Below, piece by piece: positions 32,253 through 40,171 of a DNA stretch of 53,586 nt. The DNA is taken from contig DATKNH010000007.1 of NCBI GenBank assembly GCA_035541455.1, positions 1-53,586 on the forward strand, written 5' to 3'. The first letter of the stretch is position 1. The number at the start of each line of letters is the position of its first letter. The DNA is from Syntrophorhabdales bacterium (GTDB taxonomy: Bacteria; Desulfobacterota; Syntrophorhabdia; Syntrophorhabdales; WCHB1-27). The notes under the pieces are model-generated. The model did not search any database. It was not told the DNA's origin and saw only the letters and a list, made by a program, of their open reading frames with translations. The position numbers and the translations under genes were made by a program.

Positions 32253-33560
32253 ATGCAAGGTCCCATCGTCGGCGTGTACGGGATAGTGATTATGTTTGCC
32301 GTGCTTTTCCTGTTCAGAATACCTGCGGGCTTCACCATGGCCATCGTGGGATTCCTCGGCTTTGCGTACGTGACCTCCTTTCAGGCAGCGCTCGGCATGA
32401 TCGGTACGGACATGTGGAACATTTTTTCAAACTACGGGCTCACCGTTATCCCCATGTTTATCCTCGTGGGTGAATTTGTCCACTACGCGGGTTACAACGA
32501 CGGGCTCTATTTCGCGACATACAAATGGTTCGGCCATTACAAGGGCGGTCTGGCGATCACCACGATTATGGCGTGTGCCGCCTTCTCGGCAATAAGCGGA
32601 AGCAATACCGCGACGGCTGCGACCATGAGCCAGGTGGCCATTCCTGCGATGCGGAAGTATAATTACCACCCCCAGCTTAATGCAGGATCAGTTGCTGCCG
32701 GCGCCACACTCGGCGTGCTCATACCGCCCAGCATCGTTCTGGTGGTTTACGGCCTTTACACGGGCCAATCCATAGGCAAGCTCTTCTTTGGCAATGTGAT
32801 ACCAAGCGCCATACTCACTGTTCTGATTGCGGCAACCGTTGGCTATATCTGCTGGCGCCATCCTGACTGGGGACCCGCCGGCGCCAGAAGCACGTGGCGT
32901 GAAAGGTTCAAGGCACTGCCTGACATCATCGATATCCTCATACTCTTTGCAATCATCATGTACGCGCTTTTTACCGGCGTTGTCACCGCAACCGAAGCGG
33001 CCGCGGCGAGCTGTGCTCTGGGCCTCATCATATGCCTCGTGCGACGGAAGCTGACGTGGAATCATTTCATCCTCTCAATCGTCGATACCTTACGTATCTC
33101 CTGTCTCGTGTTCATGATAGTGGCAGGCGCTGTTATATTTGGACGCTTTCTAACCGTGACACGTCTTCCTTTCGAGGCAGCAGACTGGATCAGCGGCCTT
33201 GCCCTTCCGAACTGGATCCTTCTCTGGGTGGTCCTGTTCTGCTACATCATTGGAGGATGCGTAATGGACGCGCTTGCGTTCCTGCTTGTGTCGCTTCCGA
33301 TCTTTTATCCTATTGTCACGCATATGGGCTATGACCCCGTCTGGTTCGGCCAGGTGATTACGATCGTCACCACCATGGGCTCTATCATGCCGCCGATCGG
33401 TATATGCTGCTATGTCGTCGCGGGCATGGCCAAAGATATTCCGCTGGGCACGGTTTTTAGAGGCGGCCTCTATTACATACCGTCGTATCTACTGTCAATC
33501 ATATGTTTGATGGTTTCACCGTATTGGACTGTTCTGTGTTTGTCTAACCTCGTCAGATAG
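32253..33560 (+). CDS. TRAP transporter large permease (DctM)
   Basis: A 435-residue, highly hydrophobic protein of the DctM/ion transporter superfamily. Signatures: GFLGFAYV, IPMFILVGEFVHYAGYNDGLY, FSAISGSNTATAATMSQVAIPAMRKYNYHPQL (described in parts), LGVLIPPSIVLVVYG and a C-terminal MGSIMPPIGICCYVVAG. It drives Na+ or H+ coupled uptake of the organic acid bound by DctP. Translationally coupled to dctQ. The downstream 270 nt carry a repeat and no gene. Confidence 0.93.
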   Translation: MQGPIVGVYGIVIMFAVLFLFRIPAGFTMAIVGFLGFAYVTSFQAALGMIGTDMWNIFSNYGLTVIPMFILVGEFVHYAGYNDGLYFATYKWFGHYKGGLAITTIMACAAFSAISGSNTATAATMSQVAIPAMRKYNYHPQLNAGSVAAGATLGVLIPPSIVLVVYGLYTGQSIGKLFFGNVIPSAILTVLIAATVGYICWRHPDWGPAGARSTWRERFKALPDIIDILILFAIIMYALFTGVVTATEAAAASCALGLIICLVRRKLTWNHFILSIVDTLRISCLVFMIVAGAVIFGRFLTVTRLPFEAADWISGLALPNWILLWVVLFCYIIGGCVMDALAFLLVSLPIFYPIVTHMGYDPVWFGQVITIVTTMGSIMPPIGICCYVVAGMAKDIPLGTVFRGGLYYIPSYLLSIICLMVSPYWTVLCLSNLVR

Positions 33561-33600
33561 GGGGCGATGAGTTAAAGGTCCATCTGCTTTGTCGCCTGTC

Positions 33601-33672
33601 ACCGCGTCTGTCCTCGACGTACCGCAAGGTACGCCTGCGTCCGCCACGGCTCGGAGCCGCCCTTCGGGGCTG
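33601..33672. repeat. Hairpin repeat core related to the 3'-flanking family
   Basis: On the minus strand it reads GCAGGCGTACC TTGC GGTACGTCGAGGACAG, the same core as in the copies at 35543-35660 and 37113-37235. The stem CGTACC/GGTACG is conserved but the loop differs. Two more small hairpins follow (CGGCTC/GGAGCCG and GCCC TTC GGGGC). The ATTCAAGCGTATACC end is missing here. It lies downstream of dctM. Confidence 0.6.
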
Positions 33673-33832
33673 GTAATTGCATTACGTAAAATCTGCTAAC
33701 GATGTGCTTCAGTAGAAAACTTGGCCTCAGACCAATCTTGCACTGACCGTTCTCGTGAGGTCAGGACTCAGCGCGCGGTACGGTCACCGTGACAAAAACG
33801 GCACCAGACTTGCATAATCGTTGGGCGACGGT

Positions 33833-34243
33833 ATGAAAGGGGTAATGCAGATAGCCGTTGATAGGCTGATCGAAACATCCGAACCGATGAGGCAGATATG
33901 GCTCGACTTCTACGGTGAGTGGTCTAACGACAAGAAAGGGCTGCCCTATCTTGTTCTGATGACCTCGTTTGCAGGATACATGGTAAATCTATACCTCGGT
34001 AAGCACTTGGACGTTCTGCAAAGGATACTGGATGCTATAGAGGAACTGTACTGCAATGAAGGCGCCGAGGTTGACACGCTTCTCACAGCCGGTTTGTTGG
34101 AAGACATCCAGCTATTCCTCAAAGATGAAAACGTTCCCCTCAGCAGCTTCATGGCCCTGCTGGGGGACAGATCTAAAGGGCGTTGGGAGGCCGCAAGAGC
34201 CTATCTTGAGGAAGGAAAGCCCGTAACATACGAATCGGCATGA
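33833..34243 (+). CDS. Hypothetical alpha-helical protein
   Basis: A protein of about 136 residues starting MKGVMQIAVDRLIETSEPMRQIW. An ATG four codons later has a better SD (AAAGGGG) and would give MQIAVDRL; a TTG lies four codons upstream. The layout 'RLIE..P....W.DF....KGLPYLVLMTSFAGYMVNLY' followed by helices resembles small conserved proteins sometimes annotated as DUF7674-type or immunity-like, but I cannot assign it with confidence. No catalytic residues, no membrane segment. It lies between the TRAP genes and the phosphofructokinase. Confidence 0.65.
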   Translation: MKGVMQIAVDRLIETSEPMRQIWLDFYGEWSNDKKGLPYLVLMTSFAGYMVNLYLGKHLDVLQRILDAIEELYCNEGAEVDTLLTAGLLEDIQLFLKDENVPLSSFMALLGDRSKGRWEAARAYLEEGKPVTYESA

Positions 34244-34374
34244 CTGATATTCCAGCCGGGCACGAGCTTGACAAAAAATACGCCGGGGCTCATACTTTCA
34301 CGCAATTTACCGCATGCAAGGCAGAGTGAGCGAGTCAGGGATAGCGCGGGCGTAGCGCTAAAGGGGAGGGAACC

Positions 34375-35544
34375 ATGGGAGCAAGGAGAAGGGTTGGTAT
34401 CCTTACGGGTGGAGGCGACGTCCCAGGCCTGAACGTAGCAATAAAGGCCGTTGTCACTCAGGCGCCCCAGCATGATATCGACATCGTAGGCATCAGGACC
34501 GGATGGCAGGGCCTGTTATGCGTCAATCCTGACGATCCAATTACAGCAAAAAGGTACACCTATCCTCTAACCACTGAGACCGTGAGGACCATCGATCGGA
34601 CGGGTGGAACATTTCTGCACACCTCCCGGACCAACCCAAGCAGCGTGACGCAAGACGAAGTGCCGGAGTTTGTCCGCGCGGAAGATCGCTCACCGACGGA
34701 TAAAGGCAAGATTGATTGCACCCGTCATGTACTGAGAGTCATTGAATCCCTTAAACTGGATGCCATTATACCTATCGGCGGCGATGACACGCTCAGCTTC
34801 GCCTGCCACCTGCACAAACAGGGTATGCAGATTGTGGCTATCCCCAAGACCATGGACAATGATGTCTTCGGCACAGATTTTTGCATAGGTTTCTCGACAG
34901 CCGTTACCCGTTCGGTTGACACGATTCATGCGCTGCGCACAACCATGGGCTCACACGAGCGCATAGGCGTCGTCGAACTTTTCGGACGCAATTCAGGCGA
35001 GACCTCCCTTTTTGCCGCATATCTTGCTGACGTGGACCGCGCGGTCATTTCTGAGGTGCCCTTCGACCTGGACCGCCTCTGCAAATTTCTCGTCGAGGAC
35101 CGCCAAAGGAATCCTTCGAATTACGCAGTGCTGACCATATCGGAAGGTGCTTATCCGGTGGGCGGCATGATCATCGAGACCGGGAAGGAAGATGCGTATG
35201 GTCACAAGAAGCTCGGCGGCATTGGTTCGATAGTGGCCGACGAGATCAAAAAAAGAACCGGTGTAAATATAATCTACCAGCAGCTCGCCTACATCATGCG
35301 TTCAGGAGCACCCGACTCCCTCGACCGCATGGTAGCTGTTTCGTACGGCAATTTGGCTCTGGACCAGGTGGCCACCGGCCACATGGGTCGCATGGTCGCG
35401 CTCCACCAGGGCATCTACACAACGGTTCCCCTGGAACTGGTCACGGCCGCTAAAAAACATGTGGACGTCACGGCGCTTTATGATTCACAGAATTACCGGC
35501 CCAAGGTGCGGAATATGTTGGGCAAGCCGATGTTCCTCTACTGA
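34375..35544 (+). CDS. pfp: 6-phosphofructokinase, PPi-dependent type
   Basis: A 389-residue phosphofructokinase: [16 protein letters not shown] at the N-terminus, [12 protein letters not shown] near residue 137, [21 protein letters not shown] near residue 163, [19 protein letters not shown] and [11 protein letters not shown]. In this family GGDG plus PGTIDND marks ATP users, while GGDD plus PKTxDND (Asp and Lys at the equivalents of positions 104 and 124) marks PPi users, so this enzyme probably uses pyrophosphate and is reversible between fructose 6-phosphate and fructose 1,6-bisphosphate. That suits an energy-limited anaerobe. SD GGGGAGGG precedes the ATG. Confidence 0.88.
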   Translation: MGARRRVGILTGGGDVPGLNVAIKAVVTQAPQHDIDIVGIRTGWQGLLCVNPDDPITAKRYTYPLTTETVRTIDRTGGTFLHTSRTNPSSVTQDEVPEFVRAEDRSPTDKGKIDCTRHVLRVIESLKLDAIIPIGGDDTLSFACHLHKQGMQIVAIPKTMDNDVFGTDFCIGFSTAVTRSVDTIHALRTTMGSHERIGVVELFGRNSGETSLFAAYLADVDRAVISEVPFDLDRLCKFLVEDRQRNPSNYAVLTISEGAYPVGGMIIETGKEDAYGHKKLGGIGSIVADEIKKRTGVNIIYQQLAYIMRSGAPDSLDRMVAVSYGNLALDQVATGHMGRMVALHQGIYTTVPLELVTAAKKHVDVTALYDSQNYRPKVRNMLGKPMFLY

Positions 35545-35727
35545 TGCCAATGTGCATTCAAGCGTATGCCTTCGTTACCCTTCGGCCTGTTCTACTCGAC
35601 GTACCGCCCGGTACGCCTGCGTAGCCCAGTCCTCGGATCGCCTCGGCCTCCATCTTGGCTGCACATTGGCCTAGCAGAAGGTCCAATCGCTGCCGCCTCG
35701 GTATACGCTTGAATACGAATTGGCATC
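35543..35727. repeat. Repeat element filling a convergent intergenic gap, with terminal inverted repeats
   Basis: The ends 35543-35567 and 35703-35727 are inverted repeats matching at 21 of 25 positions. Each carries ATTCAAGCGTAT(A/G)CC, and each begins right at a stop codon: pfp TGA at 35542-35544 on the left, the PurN-like TAG at 35727-35729 on the right. Between them lies the family core (TCGACGTACC GCCC GGTACGCC and CCTCGG/CCTCC blocks). It is the most complete palindromic copy. Confidence 0.8.
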
Positions 35728-36593
35728 TAGCGGATGCTCGGGGCGAAGCCGTACGTGTCCACCTGCCATCCCTCATCAGGCATCTGCACACCGTCGATGT
35801 AGACTGTTCTGCCGTCAAGCGCAACTCTGCCTTTTGCTATAAGATCGTGCACCGCGAATGGATATACCTCCCAATCTCCCTCCGTCCTCAGCACGTCCTG
35901 AATAGATGTAGAAACCTGCTCCAGCGCTCTAAATAGATTACTTGCCTCTTCCTGCGCTGCGGTTCTAAATTGCTCGATCGTCCTTGCATCGCATCGTTCG
36001 GCAAATTTTCTTATGTCACGCAATTCATTGTCCCACCTTGATAGCGGCAACGATTTTGACTGGATCAGTATGGGCCCACCATCATCGCTCTTGTCCACAA
36101 AAAATACCGTCGATCGCACACCGGTTTCTTCCGCGAGTATTGCCTTGGCAGTGGGCCTCCATCCCAGCCCCGTATATTTTCTTGCGTCACCTGGATGTAC
36201 GTTAAGAATGGTTGGAAAGTATCTGTTGGCCATCCATTCCCCTATCCAGAGATCGTAACCGGCCAGGCAGATCAGGTCCGGGCGGCCATCGAGTATCTGT
36301 TCGACAAGCGTCATCAGTGCCATGTCATAGCTGTTTCTCTCGACACCGTACCTCGGGACCTTTTCGAGCGCCCACATTTCTCTGAAATATTTCCGTGAGT
36401 CGAGCAAGGCGATGGGAACCGCTCGTTCCACAGCTTTCGCCACAGCTACGCAACCGGGTGCATTGCTGAAGACAACATGGTAGATGCCGGGATTCCGCTC
36501 ATATATTCTGTCGTAATTCGTACCGGACCCTGAAACGCCGCACGCATACTTCATGGGCCCGGAAGAAGGATCGTAAATAAGCTTTGTCGCCAT
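35727..36593 (-). CDS. PurN-like formyltransferase family protein
   Basis: A 288-residue protein of the phosphoribosylglycinamide formyltransferase fold. The N-terminus MKYACGVSGSGTNYDRIYERNPG is the glycine-rich phosphate loop. DLICLAGYDLWIGEWM, then LNVHPGDARKYTGLGWRPT with the catalytic Asn-x-His, and FFVDKSDDGGPIL with the catalytic Asp, all match PurN. About 80 extra C-terminal residues and the divergent spacing argue against plain PurN; it may transfer formyl groups to another substrate or be a purN paralogue. SD GAGGTG precedes the ATG. It stands alone. Confidence 0.82.
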   Translation of the reverse strand: MATKLIYDPSSGPMKYACGVSGSGTNYDRIYERNPGIYHVVFSNAPGCVAVAKAVERAVPIALLDSRKYFREMWALEKVPRYGVERNSYDMALMTLVEQILDGRPDLICLAGYDLWIGEWMANRYFPTILNVHPGDARKYTGLGWRPTAKAILAEETGVRSTVFFVDKSDDGGPILIQSKSLPLSRWDNELRDIRKFAERCDARTIEQFRTAAQEEASNLFRALEQVSTSIQDVLRTEGDWEVYPFAVHDLIAKGRVALDGRTVYIDGVQMPDEGWQVDTYGFAPSIR

Positions 36594-36752
36594 GCTTCAC
36601 ACCTCGTTGGTATTCAGTAGAAACGTTCTGCAATGAACATGTTATGAATAACAAAAAGGTTATTTGTGTGTCAAGGAGAGACGCTGGAGCAGAGTCTACG
36701 TAATGCCTGCGAGTGAAACACGCTCGGGCTTGCTCACAAGCCGGCCCTATGC

Positions 36753-36962
36753 TTAGCGGCCTGTCTGAGTTTTGTTAACCTTCCGGATTGAGTCCTGGTT
36801 TTTGTCCGTGGAGGTCCCGCTCTTCTCTTTGGCTTCGGAATTATTCACCTTGACCATTTTCGGATCTCGTTGAACCCTTGGTCTGTTTGGTATCAATGCA
36901 GTACCGTGGCGAGCCATGATATCAAAAATCCCGAGTCCTCCAGACAGATTACTTATCTTCAT
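36753..36962 (-). CDS. Small hypothetical protein
   Basis: A 69-residue ORF: MKISNLSGGLGIFDIMARHG followed by a polar, Lys/Asn/Ser/Thr-rich tail (VKVNNSEAKEKSGTSTDKNQDS). A good SD (AAAAGGTGGGG) stands before the ATG. No family recognised. The amphipathic N-terminus and disordered tail would fit a flagellar or secretion accessory peptide, but that is a guess. Confidence 0.5.
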   Translation of the reverse strand: MKISNLSGGLGIFDIMARHGTALIPNRPRVQRDPKMVKVNNSEAKEKSGTSTDKNQDSIRKVNKTQTGR

Positions 36963-37092
36963 ACCCCACCTTTTGGTATCTCTAGCTTATATTATCGGCG
37001 GTTTCCCAGCATACATAAGCACTTTGCCAGTTTGGCTGTTGAGAGAGTTGCGGCAATGAAGCTAATCAGCAATCTCCTTCGCTCTTTGGAAT

Positions 37093-37254
37093 CCGGCCTA
37101 ATACTCGTACGGGTTCAGGATGGAGACCGAGGCGGCAGCGAGGAGCTTGCCGGAGGCGTACTAAAGTACGTCGAGGAAAAGCGACGCAGCGATAGCGCAG
37201 CATCCTGTAAGGGCAACGAAGGTATACGCTTGAATCCGTACGAGTATTAGCCGA
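37093..37254. repeat. 3'-flanking repeat copy with perfect 15-bp terminal inverted repeats
   Basis: CTAATACTCGTACGG at 37098-37112 is the perfect reverse complement of 37236-37250. Inside lie the family blocks: GATGGAGACCGAGGCG, the hairpin GGCGTACT AA AGTACGTCG, and at the right end GGGCAACGAAGGTATACGCT (37211-37230). On the minus strand the motif ATTCAAGCGTATACC begins 11 nt after the TAA of the gene at 37247. It looks like a small inserted element or a cruciform-forming transcript end. Confidence 0.8.
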
Positions 37255-37618
37255 GAGCGATACTTATGGCGATGGCCGCCACAGTCCACGCAGTAAATGC
37301 ACCCAGCAGCAGTGCCTTCTTAAACCACCTGTGCGCGTGAGGGGAAACGGTCTCAGAGGGCTCTTCCGCCCTCTCAACCCAGGCGTGGCAGGGAATTACG
37401 TTAGAATGCTCCGAGGAAAAGACCGGAATAAAACTCCTTTCTTCTACCGGACAGCAATCGTTCTCAGGCTCTATTGTCAAATCTGGGGAAACCGCTTCAT
37501 CGTGCTCGGGTGACCGCCGAAAATCGGGCTTTCTGAACGGCAGAATCTTGCAGGTTGCTTTGGATTGGCCTGCACTGTTGGGGGTATTAAAGACTGGCTC
37601 GAATTGCTGTTTCATCAT
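37247..37618 (-). CDS. Hypothetical tail-anchored membrane protein
   Basis: A 123-residue protein with a soluble, acidic N-terminal part containing cysteines (ENDCCPVEER) and a single C-terminal hydrophobic segment (WFKKALLLGAFTAWTVAAIAISIALG) ending at the terminus. This is the layout of a tail-anchored inner-membrane protein. Two consecutive ATG codons at 37613-37618 follow GAAGGTTATGGA. Family not recognised. It is downstream of mreB on the same strand and possibly cotranscribed. Confidence 0.6.
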   Translation of the reverse strand: MMKQQFEPVFNTPNSAGQSKATCKILPFRKPDFRRSPEHDEAVSPDLTIEPENDCCPVEERSFIPVFSSEHSNVIPCHAWVERAEEPSETVSPHAHRWFKKALLLGAFTAWTVAAIAISIALG

Positions 37619-37742
37619 TCCATAACCTTCATATACTAGGTTATCAGAGCCCCATAAAAAAAGTCAACCGATCCGAAGGCTATTTTTTGTAGGAACAACC
37701 GGTTAGTACCTTGGGTTAAGCCAGCCCGGCTCCCGTGCACGA

Positions 37743-38780
37743 CTAATTAATAAACACCTTTTTGTACCTCTGTATCTCTTCCAACGCCCTGCCGCTTCCC
37801 ATCACCACGCAGATCAGGGGGTCCTCCGGCACGTGAACCACAAGGCTTGTGCGTTCAGATATCCTCTTATCCAGTCCTCTGAGAAGCGCGCCACCGCCGG
37901 TCAAGACCAATCCCGAATCTTGCAGGTCTGACACCAGCTCCGGGGGAAGTTTCTCCAGCGCTCTTTTCACCGAGTCAATGATCGCCTCCACTGGTTCTTC
38001 TATAGCTTCCCTCACGTCGTCGGCTGTAACCGCTATGGTTTTGGGAACACCATTGACAAGGTCCTTGCCCACCACGTTTGTCGTTCCGGAAGCACTACCC
38101 GGATACGCAGACCCGACCTCCATTTTGATTCTCTCCGCAGCGTTCACACCCACCGCAACCTGATACTTTTTCTGGAGGTGCCTCACAATCGCTTCATCCA
38201 TTTCATCACCGGCGACGCGCAGGGACTCGCTATATGCATTCGCAGAAAGGCTGATGATGGCCACCTCGGTGGTGCCACCCCCGATATCACACACCATGTT
38301 ACCTTTCGGAAGCTCGATGGGCAGGCTGGCCCCGATCGCAGCCGCCATCGGCTCTTCGATAAGATGAATATCCCGGATGCCTACCTGGAAACAGGCATCG
38401 ACAACCGCTTTTTTCTCGACCTGCGTGATTCCGGACGGTACGCAGACCACCATCTTCGGCTTGGAAATCTTCCTGGTTTCTTTGACCACATTCAGAAAAT
38501 ACTTTATCATCGCTTTGGCCACATCGAAGTCGGCGATCACGCCGTCTTTCAGCGGCCGTATAGCGCTGATGTGCTGAGGGGTCTTACCAATGAACTCCTT
38601 TGCCTCCCGCCCCACGGCAATGACTCTACCGGTGTCCCTCTCGAGCGCGACGACAGACGGTTCGTTCAGGACGATACCTTCTCCCTTGAGGTAGATCAGC
38701 GTGTTGGCCGTACCGAGGTCCATGGCGCAATGTGTAGAGAATGAAGAAACCATGCTCATCAGCTTTGAAATAAAACTCAT
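37743..38780 (-). CDS. mreB: Rod shape-determining protein MreB
   Basis: A 345-residue actin-like protein. Phosphate 1 loop: MDLGTANTLIYLKGEGIVLNEPSVVAL. IRPLKDGVIADFDVAKAMI; phosphate 2: VCDIGGGTTEVAIISL; adenosine loop: LTGGGALLRGLDKRI. It polymerises under the membrane and guides sidewall peptidoglycan synthesis. Its start overlaps the GAF-protein gene by 4 nt (SD AGGGGGC seven nt upstream). mreC and mreD are not next to it, which is unusual since mreBCD are normally together. Confidence 0.95.
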   Translation of the reverse strand: MSFISKLMSMVSSFSTHCAMDLGTANTLIYLKGEGIVLNEPSVVALERDTGRVIAVGREAKEFIGKTPQHISAIRPLKDGVIADFDVAKAMIKYFLNVVKETRKISKPKMVVCVPSGITQVEKKAVVDACFQVGIRDIHLIEEPMAAAIGASLPIELPKGNMVCDIGGGTTEVAIISLSANAYSESLRVAGDEMDEAIVRHLQKKYQVAVGVNAAERIKMEVGSAYPGSASGTTNVVGKDLVNGVPKTIAVTADDVREAIEEPVEAIIDSVKRALEKLPPELVSDLQDSGLVLTGGGALLRGLDKRISERTSLVVHVPEDPLICVVMGSGRALEEIQRYKKVFIN

Positions 38781-40171
38781 ACGTGTGCCCCCTTATTGGT
38801 ATAAGAGTGTCGTTCTCCTCTTTCATCCGCCCGGTCAAGCAGTCCCCAGAGGTCCAAGCCATCTCCCGGAAACTCGACCACGCCTATCTGCAAAGCCCCT
38901 TTTGGTTCAATCCTGCTGTCTGCCATAGCACTCTGGATCGTATAGTTGAGCACGCGTGCAAGGTTTTCCGGCTCCAGCGCGTGAGGGTCCCGGGTGACAG
39001 CGTAGAAATGGCTTCCCCCGTCCCTCGTCACAAGCGCTGCCTTGCCCAGACACTCCTTGACGCTCTGCGCTATTCTCCTGAGCACCCTCTCGGCAGCCTC
39101 TACGCCGAGCATCCGGTTGTAGTGATGGAAACCCGGCACATTCACAGAGACCAGTGAGAAATCCTTTCGCTCTTCGATCCACGCCTCAGCGCTCTTGAAG
39201 AATGAGGCAAAAAGCAGCGCACCTGTTACCGGATCAACGTGCCTTCCTCTCTCGAGAGTTCCCTTCGTCCACGTCCGGATAAAATAGAGCGACAGTAGCG
39301 AAGAGATGTCTCTCAGCAGGCCTATGACGCTATCCCTTAAAACCACATCCGAGAGCGTCGCAAAACCGGTAAGACCGAATGCCTCTTCATCGAAGAGAAG
39401 GGGAAACCCGAAGAATTGCTTTGCCTTCATATCTTCATCCGCTGAAAGGAGTGGTTTTTCCCTGAGGTAACCGCTCGCATGCGGAAGGAGAAGCTCCTTC
39501 TTTCCCTGCAGCACCATGGAAGCGATGGTCCCTGTCACCGGGCATTCCTTTCGCCGGAGGCTCGCGGCTTGACTCCCTGCGCAGTCGACAACCACAAGTT
39601 TGCCGTTCCGTTCCAGGCCGATAAAGGCGAAATCCGCACGGCACAGCGCGAGGCATTCGTCCAGTATCTCTTCGAGCAGTACTCCCGAAGGATCAGTTGA
39701 CAGAAGGAACCGGATAATCCTGCGCTCGATGGAAAGTTCCTCGTTCTTGTCTTCAAGTTCCTGCAACCTCTTTTCCCTCTCCAGTTCCTTTCCTATCATC
39801 GTCACGAAATGGCCAAGAAGCTTCTTTTCCTTATCGGTGAAGACGTAGCGCTTTTTGCTGTCCACCACGATGACCCCCTGGGCGCTCAGGGGGTACGCCA
39901 TAAACGATTTTATGCCTTCCTCGGATCCATAGTATCCAAGGGTCGATTCGTCCTTGTCAAAGTTGGGGATGATGAGAGGCTCATTATGCTTGAGCACCCA
40001 GCCAGCAAGCGAGCTTTCGATGGGGATGGATCGACTGCGGTCAAAACTTTTCGCAAAAGTAACCGAGGAAAAACAGCGAAAATTCTCTTCCTGCTTGATG
40101 AGCAAGGCTACAGTGAACGCCTCATACACGTTAAAAACAAGTTCCGTAAAACTATCTATCAGGCTCATCAC
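38777..40171 (-). CDS. GAF-domain protein with degenerate diguanylate-cyclase-like domain
   Basis: A 464-residue cytoplasmic protein. A GAF-like domain is residues about 10-130 (SSLAGWVLKHNEPLIIPNFDKDESTLGYYG, ending before a coiled linker KELEREKRLQELEDKNEELSIERR). A second GAF-like domain spans about 155-285. A C-terminal domain has the HVDPVTGALLFASFFKSAEAWIEE start typical of GGDEF domains, but the active-site loop reads DGGSHFYAV instead of GGDEF, so it is probably inactive as a cyclase. It overlaps ttuA-like and mreB genes by 4 nt at both ends. It may be a signal-responsive regulator tied to MreB. Confidence 0.8.
   Translation of the reverse strand: MMSLIDSFTELVFNVYEAFTVALLIKQEENFRCFSSVTFAKSFDRSRSIPIESSLAGWVLKHNEPLIIPNFDKDESTLGYYGSEEGIKSFMAYPLSAQGVIVVDSKKRYVFTDKEKKLLGHFVTMIGKELEREKRLQELEDKNEELSIERRIIRFLLSTDPSGVLLEEILDECLALCRADFAFIGLERNGKLVVVDCAGSQAASLRRKECPVTGTIASMVLQGKKELLLPHASGYLREKPLLSADEDMKAKQFFGFPLLFDEEAFGLTGFATLSDVVLRDSVIGLLRDISSLLSLYFIRTWTKGTLERGRHVDPVTGALLFASFFKSAEAWIEERKDFSLVSVNVPGFHHYNRMLGVEAAERVLRRIAQSVKECLGKAALVTRDGGSHFYAVTRDPHALEPENLARVLNYTIQSAMADSRIEPKGALQIGVVEFPGDGLDLWGLLDRADERGERHSYTNKGAHV

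Noticed and set aside
35543-35727. 3'-end repeats as integron attC sites
   Set aside because: The elements follow stop codons like attC sites, but the RYYYAAC/GTTRRRY core pairs are not evident, there is no integrase, and the flanking genes include housekeeping genes in both orientations.
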